Positions 26,526 to 40,403 of a DNA stretch of 64,000 bases are shown here, one piece after another. A model generated the notes under the pieces. The model saw nothing but the letters and a program-made list of their open reading frames with translations, did not search any database and was not told where the DNA came from. Source of the stretch: Bugula neritina (lineage: Eukaryota; Bryozoa; Gymnolaemata; Cheilostomatida; Bugulidae); the NCBI GenBank assembly GCA_964035545.1, contig OZ037766.1, forward strand, positions 4,069,722-4,133,721, in the 5' to 3' direction. Numbering within the stretch: the first letter of the stretch is position 1; every line of letters starts with the position of its first letter. Made by a program: the position numbers and the translations under genes.

Positions 26526-27267
26526 TTCTATCCAAGTGTGGACAATTGCAAAATTATAAAAACAAGTTTGCCATATTGTGCATTTAATTAGTATAAAAAA
26601 TATTGCACCAAGTATTACAAAGCATGCATGCATGCATTCTTTCAATTTGGTTGTTCATGTCATGAATTAGCTTCAGCATACAAAGAGTTGCCAGCAGCAT
26701 TGGCTAGAAAAACTGCAAGGTTTTCACTGTTGAAATAAAGATACCTTCATAAGCATAATGTGGTAGAAAATATGCATTGTGATGTTACGGTGTACACAAT
26801 AAGTTAACTAAAATTATGTTGGTGAGCGTATGACAACTCTAAAACTTCGTGGCAATAAATGCAGCACCTGGATGTTCTGATACTACACAGTTATATTATA
26901 TATATAATTATATAGACATTGTACACATGAATGGTTTGATATATTGTTTATTACAAAGTATAATTACATAGATTTTCATAAATATCAGCAGGCATTATTC
27001 TTTGCATCATATATGTACAATTATAAATTGGTTTGTGTATAATAAATTATTAAATACTCCTGATATGAGATGAAACTGTATTATACTAGCATATCAAAAA
27101 CATGCAAGTGCAAAGCTTTGCATTCTAACGTAGAAAAGTTTAGTAAAACTATGGCGCCTCTTAAATATTAATTGAGTTTACTTGCATTGCATTTGTATTT
27201 TATAAAATCAGTTATGAATACGCTTGACACAAAAATACATAATTTCATAGCTAAACTTTCAAAGCAA
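26526..27267. other. Convergent intergenic region, no gene seen
   Basis: AT-rich sequence lies between the end of the snoRNA host transcript and the 3' end of the EFA6-type gene. No exon was recognised. Confidence 0.4.
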
Positions 27268-30111
27268 TTACTTTTTGTATATAGCTAGTCTGTAACTCTG
27301 TCGACAGCCAGCAATAAACATATTCTGCGACCCTAGCAAAGCTGATGAGCCAGCAACACTTCCTGTCTGCAAGCCATCCAGGTGTGTCTTCAAGACGTTC
27401 ATGTAAGTGGTGTACCTTTGCAACTGAAGCAAACATATTTTACATTATTGTATTTCATTATGTTCTATAAAAAATAAGTATGATTGGCTTGGTTCTAACT
27501 GCAAAAACTAAAAGATAAGACAACTGCCAGTGCTGGTTATAAATAATATTGTATGAAGATGATATTACAAGAGTCAATATTGTAATAAACTTCAAGTTAT
27601 AAACAAAATGGCAGACATTATCAATTAAACTTCATGCCACATTTGGGTAGTCTGCTTCATATGCAGGTAAACTTACCTGCATTTGCTGAATGTATTTACT
27701 TTCTGCATAATCACGTAGCTTCGTCTTTTTACTATCCTTTGATTCGTCAAGGATCTTGGAGTTGTGTAACAAATCCGCACCAACATGTCTGACTCTAGAT
27801 TCATACCAGTGCAGACGCTCTTTCTGTATACACAGCATGGAAATTGATAGTAATATTTTGTATTTTCTGCTAAATTATATCAGCTCAGGCTTTAACAAGA
27901 TGGACTGTGGATCAAACATAATTTCTTGCAATAGTCAGCTGACTATATTGTGGTAAGGTACTTTACCATTTGAATAAAGTTGGGTGATGATGCAATATGT
28001 CTTGGAAAGTTATTGCTGTCTTCAACCTCCAGGTGCTGAGAAAAACAAGCTGCCATCAGGTTTATGCTTTTAATCCAATCAAACATTAAATCCTTGCTTC
28101 TAAAATAGCAAGTTATAAGTCAATGCCAAATCTCAGTAGACTTATCTGTACAAGAAAGATGAGATTTTAAAAGTATAATAAACAGTGAGATTAATATGTC
28201 ATGAATATTTATCTTATCTTATTATTTTATGCTGTATCGCAGTGTAAAACTAGTGCAGAAATATTAGTTTAGGACACATAACAATGTAAATGGTTAAGGT
28301 AATCTACCAACTAAGTTGAATAGCAAGAGCACATTTCTAAAAAAAATGTCACTTTATTATAATTTTCACTCTATCACAATATAAATTGTCAGAATGGTCT
28401 ATTTGTTGTGATTTATTTGTACTTGTAATAATTTGTAGGGTTTATAAAGATTATTATGTAAGGGAGCAGTCTTAGTCCAAGGGTTAGAGCGTTTGCCAGT
28501 AAGCACGAAGTCATGGGTTTGAGCCCCGACATAGGCCATTGGTGAGCATCCAGTCATAATTTCTCTTGTGCCCAATCTGAATACGTCCTTAGTCCGAATT
28601 AACAAAAAATCCTTTCCATCGAGGGTTTTCTGATAGGGATGGTGACTATAAACTTGCGTGAGTTTTTTTTATAGATCTTATGTGGATCAGATACTGGTTT
28701 ATTAGTTTGAATGTTTATCATATAAAACACAGTATTCACATAGTTACAATAGGTGGGAGGAAATTACAACATAAACAGTTATCATATTATGACCTAAATA
28801 TATGATGGTCTGTCTAAATTCTATTGTATGACACTTAATTCAGTGTAAAACATTTTTCCAATTTTTTTCACTAGTCTAATAAATTTTTAGCTAAGAAATG
28901 GAGTCGTATTTTCTATCACAAAGATTTTTGCTTTTTTCTGAGCCTATCGTCATAGCATAGGGCAAAAATACACTAACATTTTTTCATATTTAATTGCGAA
29001 AGTAATTTGCTATCAATGGCTATTCAACAGTGCGTTTAGGAATTTCGATAATAGCAATGTTACAACAGTTTTAATTATTTGATTGAAAAGTAGTAGAAAT
29101 CTGCACACATCAACCTCTACTGATTTACACAGAAACTTACCCAGTGACAAAGAGAAACTCAGATCCGTCGCTCGTGGTTAGGGTAAAGGCGTGTTTCCTC
29201 TTTGTGTAGTGAGTGGCAACAGCGGCATATGCATTGTCTATATCGATATGCTTCACTACTTTAGGTTTGCGATGCAAATGCTTCTCTGATTTTAGTAATT
29301 GCAGTTTCAGGTCTGTGAGATGCACATAATGCCTTTTCCACCCACGCTTACCCGACCGAGCTAAAGTGTAATAGTACTGTTGTGTTATAATATTATAGAC
29401 AGTCATTTTAAATTAAGAATTGTCTCACCACTGCCGATTACAAACAGCCCAAACACCATTCTCACCAAGCTTAGAACACTATAAATAAGCTGCTACTTTT
29501 ATGCAACTTCTTCATAAGTTAGAAAAAATAGATTTAAATTCATTTTCTTCAATGATACTAAAAAATTATGCATAAATGATGTGGAGAGTCTTAATATTTA
29601 ATGGACATAAATATTATGCATATCCTGGTCGTTTTTAGATAACTCTATAGCTACATTACAAATTCTTAGGTGTAGCTCTAGAAATTATTATTGTGAATTA
29701 TGTTGAAGATGAAACCAACACCAGCTAAACAGACTATATCGGCAAGATGCAAAGCTTATTCTATTTTTAAAACTCTAACTTACTTTTAAGACCCTTTGGC
29801 CCAGCACAGTGTTTCTTCAACAAGTAGCCTTTCATTGTACCTGAAGCTCTGAGCTCACTCTGGGATTTCAACTAAAGTGAAAAGTATAATAAAAATAAGT
29901 ATAGCATTCTTAACATGGTTTTCCTTTTCATTTTTACAATAATTATGTTAATATCTGAATTTATTTTGTCAAACATACAAATGAGCGTACAACTTACTGT
30001 GTTTTGACTGCGATAGGTATGACTAGGATATAGAGACGATGCTTTAGAGGAAAGACAACTTCCTTCTCTAAAACATAATTTGGAAAACATAGTGTTATGA
30101 GTACATTTGTG

Positions 30112-30196
<85 letters not shown>

Positions 30197-33100
30197 AGTT
30201 ATATAAATATAATATACTAGATAATAAAGACTCTTACCAAAATTTATGAAAATTGAAAAGAGAATATAATTATTTTTTGTAGTCTAATTATTTAACTTGA
30301 GTGCACTTAGGTCTTAGAGTGAGTGGAGAATTCTGTAAACCAGTTGCGTTAGAGAAGATGATGTCATACTATTGCTACGACTTACTCATTCTCAGAATCT
30401 TCATTGAAAGGTTCAACTCCGTAATTAAATGAGTCTGAGAGCCGTCTTGCCTCTTCGTCCCTGTAAAATAACACAGACTAATCTAACATATAAAATATTG
30501 TAGTCCCGATATAATCTATAGTCATCAACTGAAAAGTGTTCACCATGTACATATTATCACTCAAGTGTAAAATTGTTAATGATTGGGTTATGGCTAGACC
30601 AGTAAAATGCATTTTCTCATAATTTAAATTATTCCTAATTATTAACAATTAACTCCCTTTTCCAACAAGACTACATATAATCAACAAACAAATGACCTAT
30701 AATCATACTATGCAGTATTGACATGATTAAGACCAGTTTCAGCATATGCATAGATTTAGATAAATATTACCATATGCTAAACTTCTCAATTGTTGTAATT
30801 ATAAATGTAGCATTTATTTAATTTGTAATTTTCAAACACAATAATTTCTTTCTTAGACAACTTTAACCTAATTATAGCTGTTCGCTTGTCTTTTCATGCA
30901 GTGAGCATATCTTATTTTAGCTGTATATATGTTGTACAAGTCTATCATGATTTCTCATTTACAGCAATTATAACGCTACATTACATCAATTATCAGCATT
31001 GATGACGTGGTTATTCCATTTGAAGTTATCTCCAATTACATTAATGGTTGTTAGATTAGCAGAACTGCTAACTATAAACAAACCCTGGTAACTCAATCAG
31101 CTCCAACTGGCAGGTGGAAAGTGTTCACTGCACAATATTGGTATGAGCAACCACCACTAAAATGTTTTAAATTGACTCACCGTAGGGGCATGAGAGGCTG
31201 AGCTTTGACTTCATTGAAGCAGTGAGCTAATAGTTCTGGAGGGAAATCTTTGCCATCATTCAGCTGCGAAAGATTCTCTGTGAAAAGCTTTTTAGCTTCT
31301 TCTAAGTTTGTCTAGAAAATAATAACACCCTGCATGTGTATTATGAATGTTGTACCTAGGATTTGAAGGTCAAAGGTTAGAAGCAAGAGAGGTTATGCTT
31401 AGGTTATGAAAAGATAAATAAAATAAACAGGCTAGGTAAAAGATTGAAAGCTGAAAGTTGTAGACCATATGGCAAAAATTGCGATTTAAAGTTACGAATT
31501 ATTCTGTAAAACTGATATGATGTAAATGTTGCAAGTGACTTGCTTCAAAATGTCATTTTTGTAAAAACTTCTGCTCCCCCTTCCGGGAATCAAATCACAG
31601 ACCTCCAACTCGCAAGCTATCGTGCTAATCATTGCGCTATAGAAGCTACTGGGGAATTGTGACACTGCAATTTCTAGAATTAATCCTTTCAAATTGATTC
31701 TGTGATTACCTCCCCATTGACTAGGTTACAGGGCAACTCACCTCCCCGGAAGTAGAAATATCTTCATTGAGTAGCACCAGCGCACACACCAAGGTATGGC
31801 ACGAATCTGGAAACAAAATCAATATAAGTGCTAATAACTAGTCGGGAGCGGACCTCCCTTGCCTCAAATACCAGCAGACCAGTCTTTGGATCAAAAATTT
31901 CTGGCAGACAACTGGTAATGTACATAGTATGTTATATTATGTTTAATACAAGAAAGCTATGTAGAGATCAAGTTATATATAATATTGCTTGGACAATTTA
32001 TTTATTATTTTGATATCATACGGTTACACTCCATTACAGCTTTTTTATTTGTAAAATCAGGGAGCTGTGAAAGCATAAACATTTGTCCAACAATTTTCAT
32101 TACATATTCGGATTTGTCACCTCTGTCACAATGCTGTGAATTGATCACCTGCTATAGAGTGTCAACTGAGTATGTGTAAGTCATAATGAGCTCATACTCA
32201 GACATAAAGCATGAGAAGGCTAGTAGCTCACTTTAGAAGTATAGCCCATGTTATTCGATCATAGAATAACATGCTAAATGATTTGACATGTGGCCAAAAC
32301 TCCTGAATGCTACTTATCAAAAATCAAAAGCTACTACTAGCTTGTAGCAAGACATTATGAAACATTTTTAGAAAAAGTTATTTGTGGACTATAATGCATA
32401 AATAAAAGTTAGTTTAACCTATATATTTGATTTTTTAAATTCTGAAATAGTTTTACATTTTATGCTGTTTGGATATTAAAAGCTATAATTTCTTTTAAAT
32501 CTGCTTGCATTAAAATTAGAAAACACCTCAAAGCAAACAACCAGCTATGACTTATACTAGCATGTCATGTGATTTACATTAGCATGTCATGTGACTTACA
32601 CTAGCATGTCATGTGACTTACATTAGCATGTCATGTGACTTACACTAGCACGTTATATGTGGCTTCACCTAAATAACTAATATAATATGCTAATTTACCT
32701 TCAGATTGGAATGTTTGAGCAAATTGTGTGAACTGATTGCATTGAAAATATCTGGAGGTGAAATGCAGCAGAATCCTCTCCCTACCCTCTAGACTAGTTT
32801 CTAGAGATGTGTGACTGAGGAAGGTCCTAAGGCTATCCACCAACCCATAGCCAGTGAAATCGAAAAAACTTAAAAATTCTTTAACCATCTGTTGAGTGAA
32901 CTCATCGCTAAAACAACAAACAAGCTAGCAACAAGTAATCAAGAATTACTATTTGCAAGATGTACTAATAGTAGGTATGCTATACCAGCTATCTTATTGC
33001 AATCATTCTTATATATGAAGGAATAATTAACAATTAATAGGAAATTATCATTCCAGTAATAAATGGGCTTTTAATGGGAGGATGAACATAACTGTATTGA

Positions 33101-34784
33101 CTGCTATGTAATATAATCTTGGCTGGTATCATCTAACACTAAAGTTTAAATAGATGATTGCATGTACTCTAAGATGTAGAGAACAATATGCCTGTGATGG
33201 GAGATTGACTCTATTTTTCTACAGTAATACAAGTTATACAAGCTTTTTGTTAAACCCAGGAGGTAGTCTTCTAATGTTATTCACCAGGTATTATTTCATG
33301 CTGCTAGATGAGTGTGTGCTGTAAGGGTTTGAACCCTCCCCACTGAATGAGATAGATTGGGAGATTATCTACTATAATAATTCAGTCCAACTTTGCTCAA
33401 AATCAAAGGCTGCAATTCATTAGAATCATACTAGCTAGGATTGTAACTTTACTGAATACCACCATTACAAGACTAGATTAGAAGGAGGATTAGCTCTAGA
33501 CAATAAATTATGAGTCCTTAAAAAGTATTATATTATATTATACTAGAATGAATGAATTTCTAGTGTATTCATAACTGCAGAGTGAAATAGCTTTCATTCA
33601 AATTTTTAAGGTGATGGGTCAATGCGGTCAGAATGCAAGTAACCATGTCTATGAGTGAAAGAAGATAATGTACATAGGAAGATCTTACAGCATACGTAAT
33701 AGTAGGGGATAGAATACACCAACTAAGTCTTGTGGGATTGAGTATAATTGTGTATCCTATCTATTAGGTATATATAGAGTGCACCTAGTACAACATGAAT
33801 AAACTAATAGCTTATTACATTAGTTAAATCATATTAGCTTGCTCTTTCTTATAAGTCATATCACAAAACCTTTAATTGATATACTCTCTCATCTCACATA
33901 TAGTGTATATATAGAAAACTAGTTGGCCCAGTTGCTCTAATCTCCTATATTTGAATACATTTTCCTAGTAAAATAAGCTATACAAGCTTTTTGCTTCATA
34001 ATAATGGTAGTTTTGGGAAACTCTTCACCGGACCAGTTATTCTGATTTCATACAGCTAGACAAGTGCAGGTCATAAGAGTTTGTAGCCCATGAAAAGTAG
34101 ATTGTCTGGAAACTGTCTACTATAATAATAATTCACAGTTCAACGTAACTATCATTACCATCTGTTGAGTTTACCAATAATGTTGGTGTTTAGATTGACT
34201 ATACCAGCTATAAGACAAAACAGCACATACCTGTTCAACAGGTAAACTAACCTTTTAATCAGATAGTGGCACACATCGGATATCTTGAACCCATCTAGCT
34301 GATAGAGTCTAGTAGCAAGCCGATGAGCTGAGGGTTGGTCTGCAGCGCCCCCAGACTCCGCACCACTGTCAGCTCGAGGGGAGGGGTGATTTTCATCTTC
34401 TGTGTCATCACTAAGCGTAACGTCTATCCCACTGTCCTCTGTATTCACCTGTCTTCTGCCAGCATCTTTATTGCTTCCTTCTTCTGGCCTCATAAATCCA
34501 GGTATAAATTCTCGACTTCCAGCATTTGGACTAGTAGCTAATGTAGAGTTCCCAACATCCGGGTCTTTAGTTCTCTCACTGTTGTTATTTTCTTTGGTTG
34601 GAGCCGTAGTGACTGTATGGCAATGCTCTCTCTGAACTGGTGGCTGGTCTGAGTCCAGTGGCAACTGCCTAGTTGGTTTAAAGGGGTTTGTGTTGTAGTT
34701 GGTTCTAATGATGGCATCTCCGGTCATAACAAAAGTGTGGAAGCCCCTCCTAGGGCCCCCAACCTCTGAGCAGGTACTATCCAT
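27268..34784 (-). CDS. EFA6/PSD-family Sec7-PH protein (ARF6 exchange factor type)
   Basis: Exons: 34252-34784, 32699-32907, 31742-31806, 31181-31311, 30386-30460, 29998-30067, 29784-29871, 29141-29360, 27967-28099, 27677-27823, 27268-27423; 1827 nt, 608 residues. A short acidic N-terminal region includes GFHTFVMTGDAIIRTN. A Sec7 domain spans about residues 157-313 (LATRLYQLDGFKISDV, EFLSFFDFTG, LVCALVLLNED, LSQLNDGKDF). A PH domain spans about residues 373-485 (MKGYLLKKH, GKRGWKRHYV). An EFA6-type helical C-terminus follows (KERLHWYESRVRHV). EFA6 proteins activate ARF6 at the plasma membrane and shape cortical actin and microtubules. Here the glutamate finger of Sec7 (GE[ST]Q in the family) is Ser216 in an ungapped alignment, and the second catalytic motif (LLNTDLHG) reads LLNEDIST. 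An in-frame TGA lies 12 bases before the ATG at 34784, so this start is good unless an upstream exon is missed. Confidence 0.88.
28467..28668 (+). repeat. tRNA-derived SINE, copy 1
   Basis: The head has tRNA-like Pol III boxes: AGTCCAAGGGTTAGAGCG (box A) and GGGTTTGAGCCCC (box B). The body (GAGCATCCAGTCATAAT, AATCCTTTCCAT, ACTATAAACTTGCGTGA) is shared with the copy at 40187. It lies in an EFA6 intron and ends in a T-rich stretch. Confidence 0.75.
30114..30192. repeat. (AT)n microsatellite
   Basis: An almost pure AT dinucleotide run of nearly 80 bases lies in the intron next to EFA6 exon 29998-30067. Confidence 0.95.
31572..31646 (-). repeat. tRNA-related SINE fragment
   Basis: On the minus strand the sequence has tRNA-like order: TAGCGCAATGATTAGCACG (box A) and, 32 bases on, GTGATTTGATTCCC (box B). 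The stems do not fold into a complete tRNA. A degenerate tRNA-derived element in an EFA6 intron is the best reading. It differs from the SINE at 28467 and 40187. Confidence 0.5.
32530..32660. repeat. 22-bp minisatellite with embedded GTAAGTCA
   Basis: About five copies of a unit near ATTAGCATGTCATGTGACTT lie in the EFA6 intron about 40 bases past the exon 32699-32907 donor. In gene sense each unit contains GTAAGTCA, a strong 5' splice-site match. Confidence 0.85.
33230..34160. repeat. Two diverged copies of a ~170-bp repeat in EFA6 intron 1
   Basis: Segments at about 33230-33400 and 33968-34145 share TATACAAGCTTTTTG near the start, a tRNA-like middle (GGGTTTGAACCCT in one copy) and GTCTACTATAATAAT-like ends. 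They may be an old SINE family; identity is low. Confidence 0.35.
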
Positions 34785-37700
34785 GCTAAGAGTTACTCAG
34801 GACTCAGCTTACGCTCAAGCCACAGGAGTTGCTGACTACATTGCTGCCAGTGAAGTGCTGAATTCTCCCTTGTGTATAGACCTTATATTACTCTTAGTAT
34901 ACTGATACAGCTGCTCCAACTATAATAAGTATAATATAGAATCAATAATAACCTGTAATGATCAGACACTTGTCTATGAATAACAACTTCCACCATATGG
35001 TTAAAAGAGCACCACTATACAATATATGGGATGTTATGTACTAATAGCATGAAGTGTACAGATTTTATGGGACTCTCACCTTGTAAAGATCAGCTAAATG
35101 TACAGCCACTAAAGAGATGTACTTTGAGCCACACTGGGATGGAACTAACAACTGAAAGTAGCAGAAAAGGTCACAGGCTTGGAGAAATGGCAAGAAGACC
35201 CTGGAACAATAACATTGCTGTATTTACAAAGCCTATAAAACACATAAATATGTATTGCTTGCTTCATGTAATATAAGCAAGATTTTGTATTCCACACAGC
35301 AAAATAATGAAACTATTTAGTGAAAGTAGACAAACCAAAATCATTAGAGAAATACAGAAAATATATACAGCAAGCTTGCATGTTATTGTTTGATGATGCC
35401 TTAAAGGGGGCTTCGAGCTGTCCATGTCATATTGATTCAAAATGCAACGGATTTTGCTTTTGCACATGCTTTGATTAAACAGTTTTATTGTTATATGATA
35501 CTAAATACCACAAAGTAAAATACAAGTTAGGGAAACTGTTTACACTATTCTATGCCACTTAAAATTTAAGTTGATCTGAAACTGGAGTTCTAGATATTGT
35601 GAGATCACTGAGAAGTAAACCTAAGAGTAAATATTTGTATTTCTAGTCTATAAATAGCAATTTTTGAAGGCGTATTTCGGTAAGTATAAAGAAATTTAGG
35701 GCATATGTAGTCCACAACTCAGCTGAGTGCCTGTAATCTTTCCTCTAATCTATCAAGATAGGGTGACCTAAAGATAAGAAGGTTGACATTTGCTTACTAT
35801 TTTATATCATCCCTTCACTATTACTTAGTATCAATGCTACTTGCTAGAGAAAGTAGAAGTTTAAAACTGTTTATTGAAACCCCCCCCCCCCATTTTTAAG
35901 CATGGTGTGCTATAAATGACCTTCACTTCCATCTGTCTCATACCCCATAACGCCATCCTACACCCTGTCTTGCCCCTCTCTCGCACCCCTGTATTACACA
36001 TCTTGTCTCACACCCTTCTCTCTCACGCCCATGCTACAAACCTCTGAAATCTCACTCTCAAACTTGGTTATTTCTAAATAGAAGCTACACCTAAAAACTA
36101 AAAGCCTGACCCAAGGGACATCAGTATCTGTACCCTCCTCTCCAGCAGCTGGCAAATATCTGGAGTGACCTGACTAGAAATCAAATTATAGTCCTACTAG
36201 AACTGTAAGTCTAGCGTCTAGATGCTTGATTCCAGTTGCATCACAATATAACTTGTGTTGCGAAACTATAAGGATGATGCGGTATAGGCATGACATATCC
36301 TAATACAGGACATCTAAACAGATTAGAAAAAGGAACTCCTTCCACTGGCTAATATTTATTGTTTAGTAACTGAATACAGAAAGAAGAGCAATTTTTAAGC
36401 TTACAGAGAGTGCATGGCTCATCGCTACCAACACTATAAGACTATACCTAAGCTGAGATACTCCGTATACACTCTATACACTCTATAGATTCTAATAAGA
36501 GGGTTTTTAGTTAACTTTCTATATTAACTGAAGTTGCCTTTATGATATACTAATATCATTAGTTGTGAAACTGGTATATATCTTAAGCAGATTTAGCAGC
36601 TATGGAGATGTGCTATTTCTTATTGAGCTTCAAATGTAAACTTGGCACATGTTGACTGCCCTAGATGTGAGCCCCAATCCAATGTTATTGCAGGGCACTT
36701 GCCAAACCTGCCAATTTTTAAACTTTAGCCTCAGATATCACTAGAGTTTCCAATTTGCTATTTGAGTTCTCATGCTATAGACACAGTTCTATTGAACAGC
36801 ATATACCACATGGAGGAGACAAATCCATGAATGTACAGAAAGTTGACTGTCTGACCTGCTGACGCTGTCAGACGATTTTCATTGGTCGAAGGTGTACAAA
36901 CTGGCTCAGCAGTCTCTAGTAAATTAGGTGGCAAATGTCAGTCTAACATTTACTGTACACAGCAGACAGCAAGGTGACTATAAATTTAACAAGTAAATGT
37001 CACAAAATATCAAGGTCAACTGCCAAGGTCATAGTGTGATATTCAAGGGGTTATTGACACTCAGTTTTGAGAATAAGTCTGCTTTGAGTAGTAGGGAATA
37101 GTAAGATGATCGGAGGTGGGAGAAAATCCACCTGACAATGTTCAGTCAATTTTAGCACCACAGGTGCTAATCAAAGCAACTGCATCAAAAACAACAACTT
37201 TAAATCAATCAGAAAATGAAAATGGAAAACAAAATAACTAATAAATTCGTAATACACTTTTGTATTGCGTAATGTTTATAAGATAGTTTACTGCCTTAAG
37301 ATCTTTAGAATGTAGGTTGCTGAGATGAGTAAATTTATGAGAGAGTTTTATGAGACCATTAACTAACTACTGGAGTTTACACAGCTTACTGTATGCTATG
37401 GAACCGCAGTGACTGAAAGCTATCATTACACAAAAAGTAAACCAGGATGCTGTATGTGGATTATATAGCCCTAGAAATTACTTGAGCAATTACTGACAGC
37501 TAATATTGCACGCTGAATAGACGGCAGTCCAAAGGCACTGTGTTATGGGCAACTAACATGTAATTCAATTAATAAAGTAGTGCTAATAAATTATATTGTG
37601 AGCTTTTTATGGGGGAGAATATAGCTGAAAGCAGCAGTACTGTATAACAGAGCTTTCTATAGGCTAAAATCTAAATGCTTGACTAGAAAGAATGTTGGGC

Positions 37701-39480
37701 GTCTTACAGGGCTTCTACATTCTTTACTATAGCCCTGAGAGTGCCCTCAAAATCTGAACTACCATGGGCACAAAGCAAATTTGTTTTGCCCTGGAACCAT
37801 TTAAAATTGTTTAAAGAATGCATTTCAGGCTAGACCTATTAAAATACAAAACAAACTTTCAAGATTTGAAATTTGGCAAAGCTTACCGAAATGCCAAAGC
37901 ATCATTGATGCTCATTACATGACATTACAATACAGTAGGTTGTTGACAATCAATAAGTAATTATGTGTCCTAATTAAATATTGTGGCTTGTGAAATGTGA
38001 CCTGCCTGGACATGTCATGAAAAGTAGATATACAAAATAGCTTCGTGGCAGGTTGAAAACAAACTGAGAGTTTTCTAGTCAAAACTGTCAGCAAATACAG
38101 ATGCCTTTTGATTGAAGGCTGCAAAATTTCAAGCTCAGTTTTTACTACAGTTAACTAGTTTTTGTGTAAAGAAATCTGAGAAGCAAGGCACCTGCTCACT
38201 TTTGCCTGCTCTAATTTTATTTGCTAGCTGTTGCAGCTTACGGCAAGGGAATACAAATGATTACAGTTTATAGCTGAAGAAGATAAATAATTATATAGCT
38301 AATAGCAAAGGAATATAAAAATGATCAGCCTTTTTTCTTCATCTCGCTATCATTATGTTTTTCTACTGCTGTTGTTTTTCACCCTTCTAATTGACTAGGT
38401 AACATCAGTGCCAGATGTTGCTAGCCACTTTAGCCAATAAGCTAGCAAATCATGATGTTTTGTTGGAAAAACACAGGAACAAAGAGATACAAGCTGAGCA
38501 TTAGCCTTATTAGATGTAGATAATCATACACTTCCTGATGTTATTAGAAGTCTTGACTATTGCTGTGGCCGCACAGATCTGTGGTGAAAGTATCTTAAGA
38601 ATCCACCACATAAATGTACTTTTCTCTGTCCAAGTGTGGTCGTGGCTTCTGTACCTTAGCTTCTCTTCTGTGTTTGTTAATGCAGCCCTAACCCTCCCCC
38701 CCCCAGCTATTATAATGAATAGAGGTTGGATTTGCAGCTTGTATGATTATTTGAATTTCCTACCACATTTCTAAAAGCTAATTAAAATGTCACGTTGAAG
38801 CTAAGTTTGAATAGACTCATCGTGAGTATATAATACTTACAATTATGGCTGTATTAATATACAAAATATTAGAAATAAAAATTATTGAGTTCTCAGTTTA
38901 TGCAACTCTCTAAAAAACATATTGAAAGCAAATTTACAAATTTCCTTCTTGTAGTAAAATCTGAGTTACACTATTTCTATATATTACAGTTTACAGGAAA
39001 TAAAGTCTAAACACGCTGAAATTATGAATATTCAATAAATATTGCACCATTTAATGCAAGTTGCCCTTATAATAGCCTGAAATCTCTTAGACCTACACAT
39101 CATTCTGTAAACCCAATAAAATAGTAAGGGGAGGGGGAGTAAAAACCAAAGCTAACTTTAAAGTATACCCATAGATCTACTAATGGGCTAGTATAAGCTT
39201 GTAAACTAGACTTCCATTAGTATCCAATGTTTATACTATATTGTATATACATCCCAGACTGTACAGTATAGTATAGCTAGTAGTCACATGATGATGAAAG
39301 TTATTATATGTAGTTTATATTACTACTATAGTTTAACTATATTATATGCAACTTATATTACTAGTAGTAGAATTAGTACAGTTATAACTTGACTTTAGTA
39401 TAGTTTGTAATCATGAGAATGAATAATGTTATAGAATTAAAATAATGATAGGGTGCACTTGTACTACTGGGTTGACTATG

Positions 39481-39714
39481 TTATATACTCTATACTCTAT
39501 ATACTCTATACTCTATGTTCTATACTCTATACTCTACACTCTATACTCTATACTCTATACTCTTTGTTCTATACTCTATACTCTACAGTCTATACTCTAT
39601 GTTCTATACTCTATACTCTTTGTTCTATACTCCATACTCTACACTCTATACTCTATGTTCTATACTCTACACTCTTTGTTCTATACTCTATACTCTACAC
39701 TCTATACTCTATAG
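39481..39714. repeat. Heptamer minisatellite (TATACTC)n
   Basis: More than thirty 7-bp units, mostly TATACTC with variants TATGTTC, TACACTC and TTTGTTC arranged in a partly regular higher-order pattern. All three forward frames are open because the period is not a multiple of three, giving false ORFs. Confidence 0.95.
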
Positions 39715-40186
39715 TTGGCTTATGGTGATGGCTGGTCTCCATTACCCAATTAATACTCAAACTATACAATAATATAAATTAAATATAAATAAAAAATGTT
39801 GCTTCACTAAAAGTACCAGCTGTATATAATAATATTTACTAGAAATATGAGCATGAGGAATTCAAACAACATCTGTTTTTTGTTTCAAATTTTAGACAAA
39901 TTGAGATTTTTGCGTCTACACAGATGTGTGCAGATCCCATACATTCAACTCTCTCACTCGGACTGAACTTGAGGTGCGTCTAGCAATATGATGGAATAAA
40001 CCAAAGTGCAACATAATTAATTTATATCAAAAGTAGTGCTAATGTATAATGCAGATTCAGAGTGCAGTTGTTTATAAAATTATACTTACATGTTATAAAT
40101 AATCACAATAACAAAAATATTCAATTACTATTAAAATAGTGTTTAAACACATGCACAGGGTTGTAAAATATTTTAATAGTAATCAA

Positions 40187-40403
40187 CAGTCTTGGTCTAG
40201 GGGTTAGATCGTTTGCCTAGTGAGCACGGAGTCATGGGTTCGAACCCGACAAAGGCCATCAGTGATGTTAGGAAGAGCATCCAGTCATAATTGCTCCTGT
40301 GGCTTGTGCCTCATCTGAACAAATCCCTAGCCCGATCTAACAAAAATCCTTTCCATTAAGGAGTTTCTCACAGGAATAGCAACTATAAACTTTCGTGAAT
40401 TAC
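40187..40403 (+). repeat. tRNA-derived SINE, copy 2
   Basis: Box A TGGTCTAGGGGTTAGATCG and box B GGGTTCGAACCC are better preserved than in copy 1 at 28467. The body shares GAGCATCCAGTCATAAT and AATCCTTTCCATTAAGG. The tRNA head is degenerate and continues into an unrelated body, so it is a SINE and not a tRNA gene. Confidence 0.8.

Noticed and set aside
33300-33345. tRNA box B-like GGGTTTGAACCCT
   Set aside because: No box A at the right distance and no cloverleaf; part of a diverged intronic repeat.
34335-34905. Plus-strand frames over 34.3-34.9 kb
   Set aside because: Shadows of the EFA6-type exon 1 on the opposite strand, without independent support.
39445-39772. Three overlapping frames of 85-91 residues
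   Set aside because: A heptamer repeat leaves all forward frames open; no splice or homology support.
40187-40260. tRNA gene
   Set aside because: Box A and B are present but the acceptor and anticodon stems do not fold and the sequence continues into a repeated SINE body.
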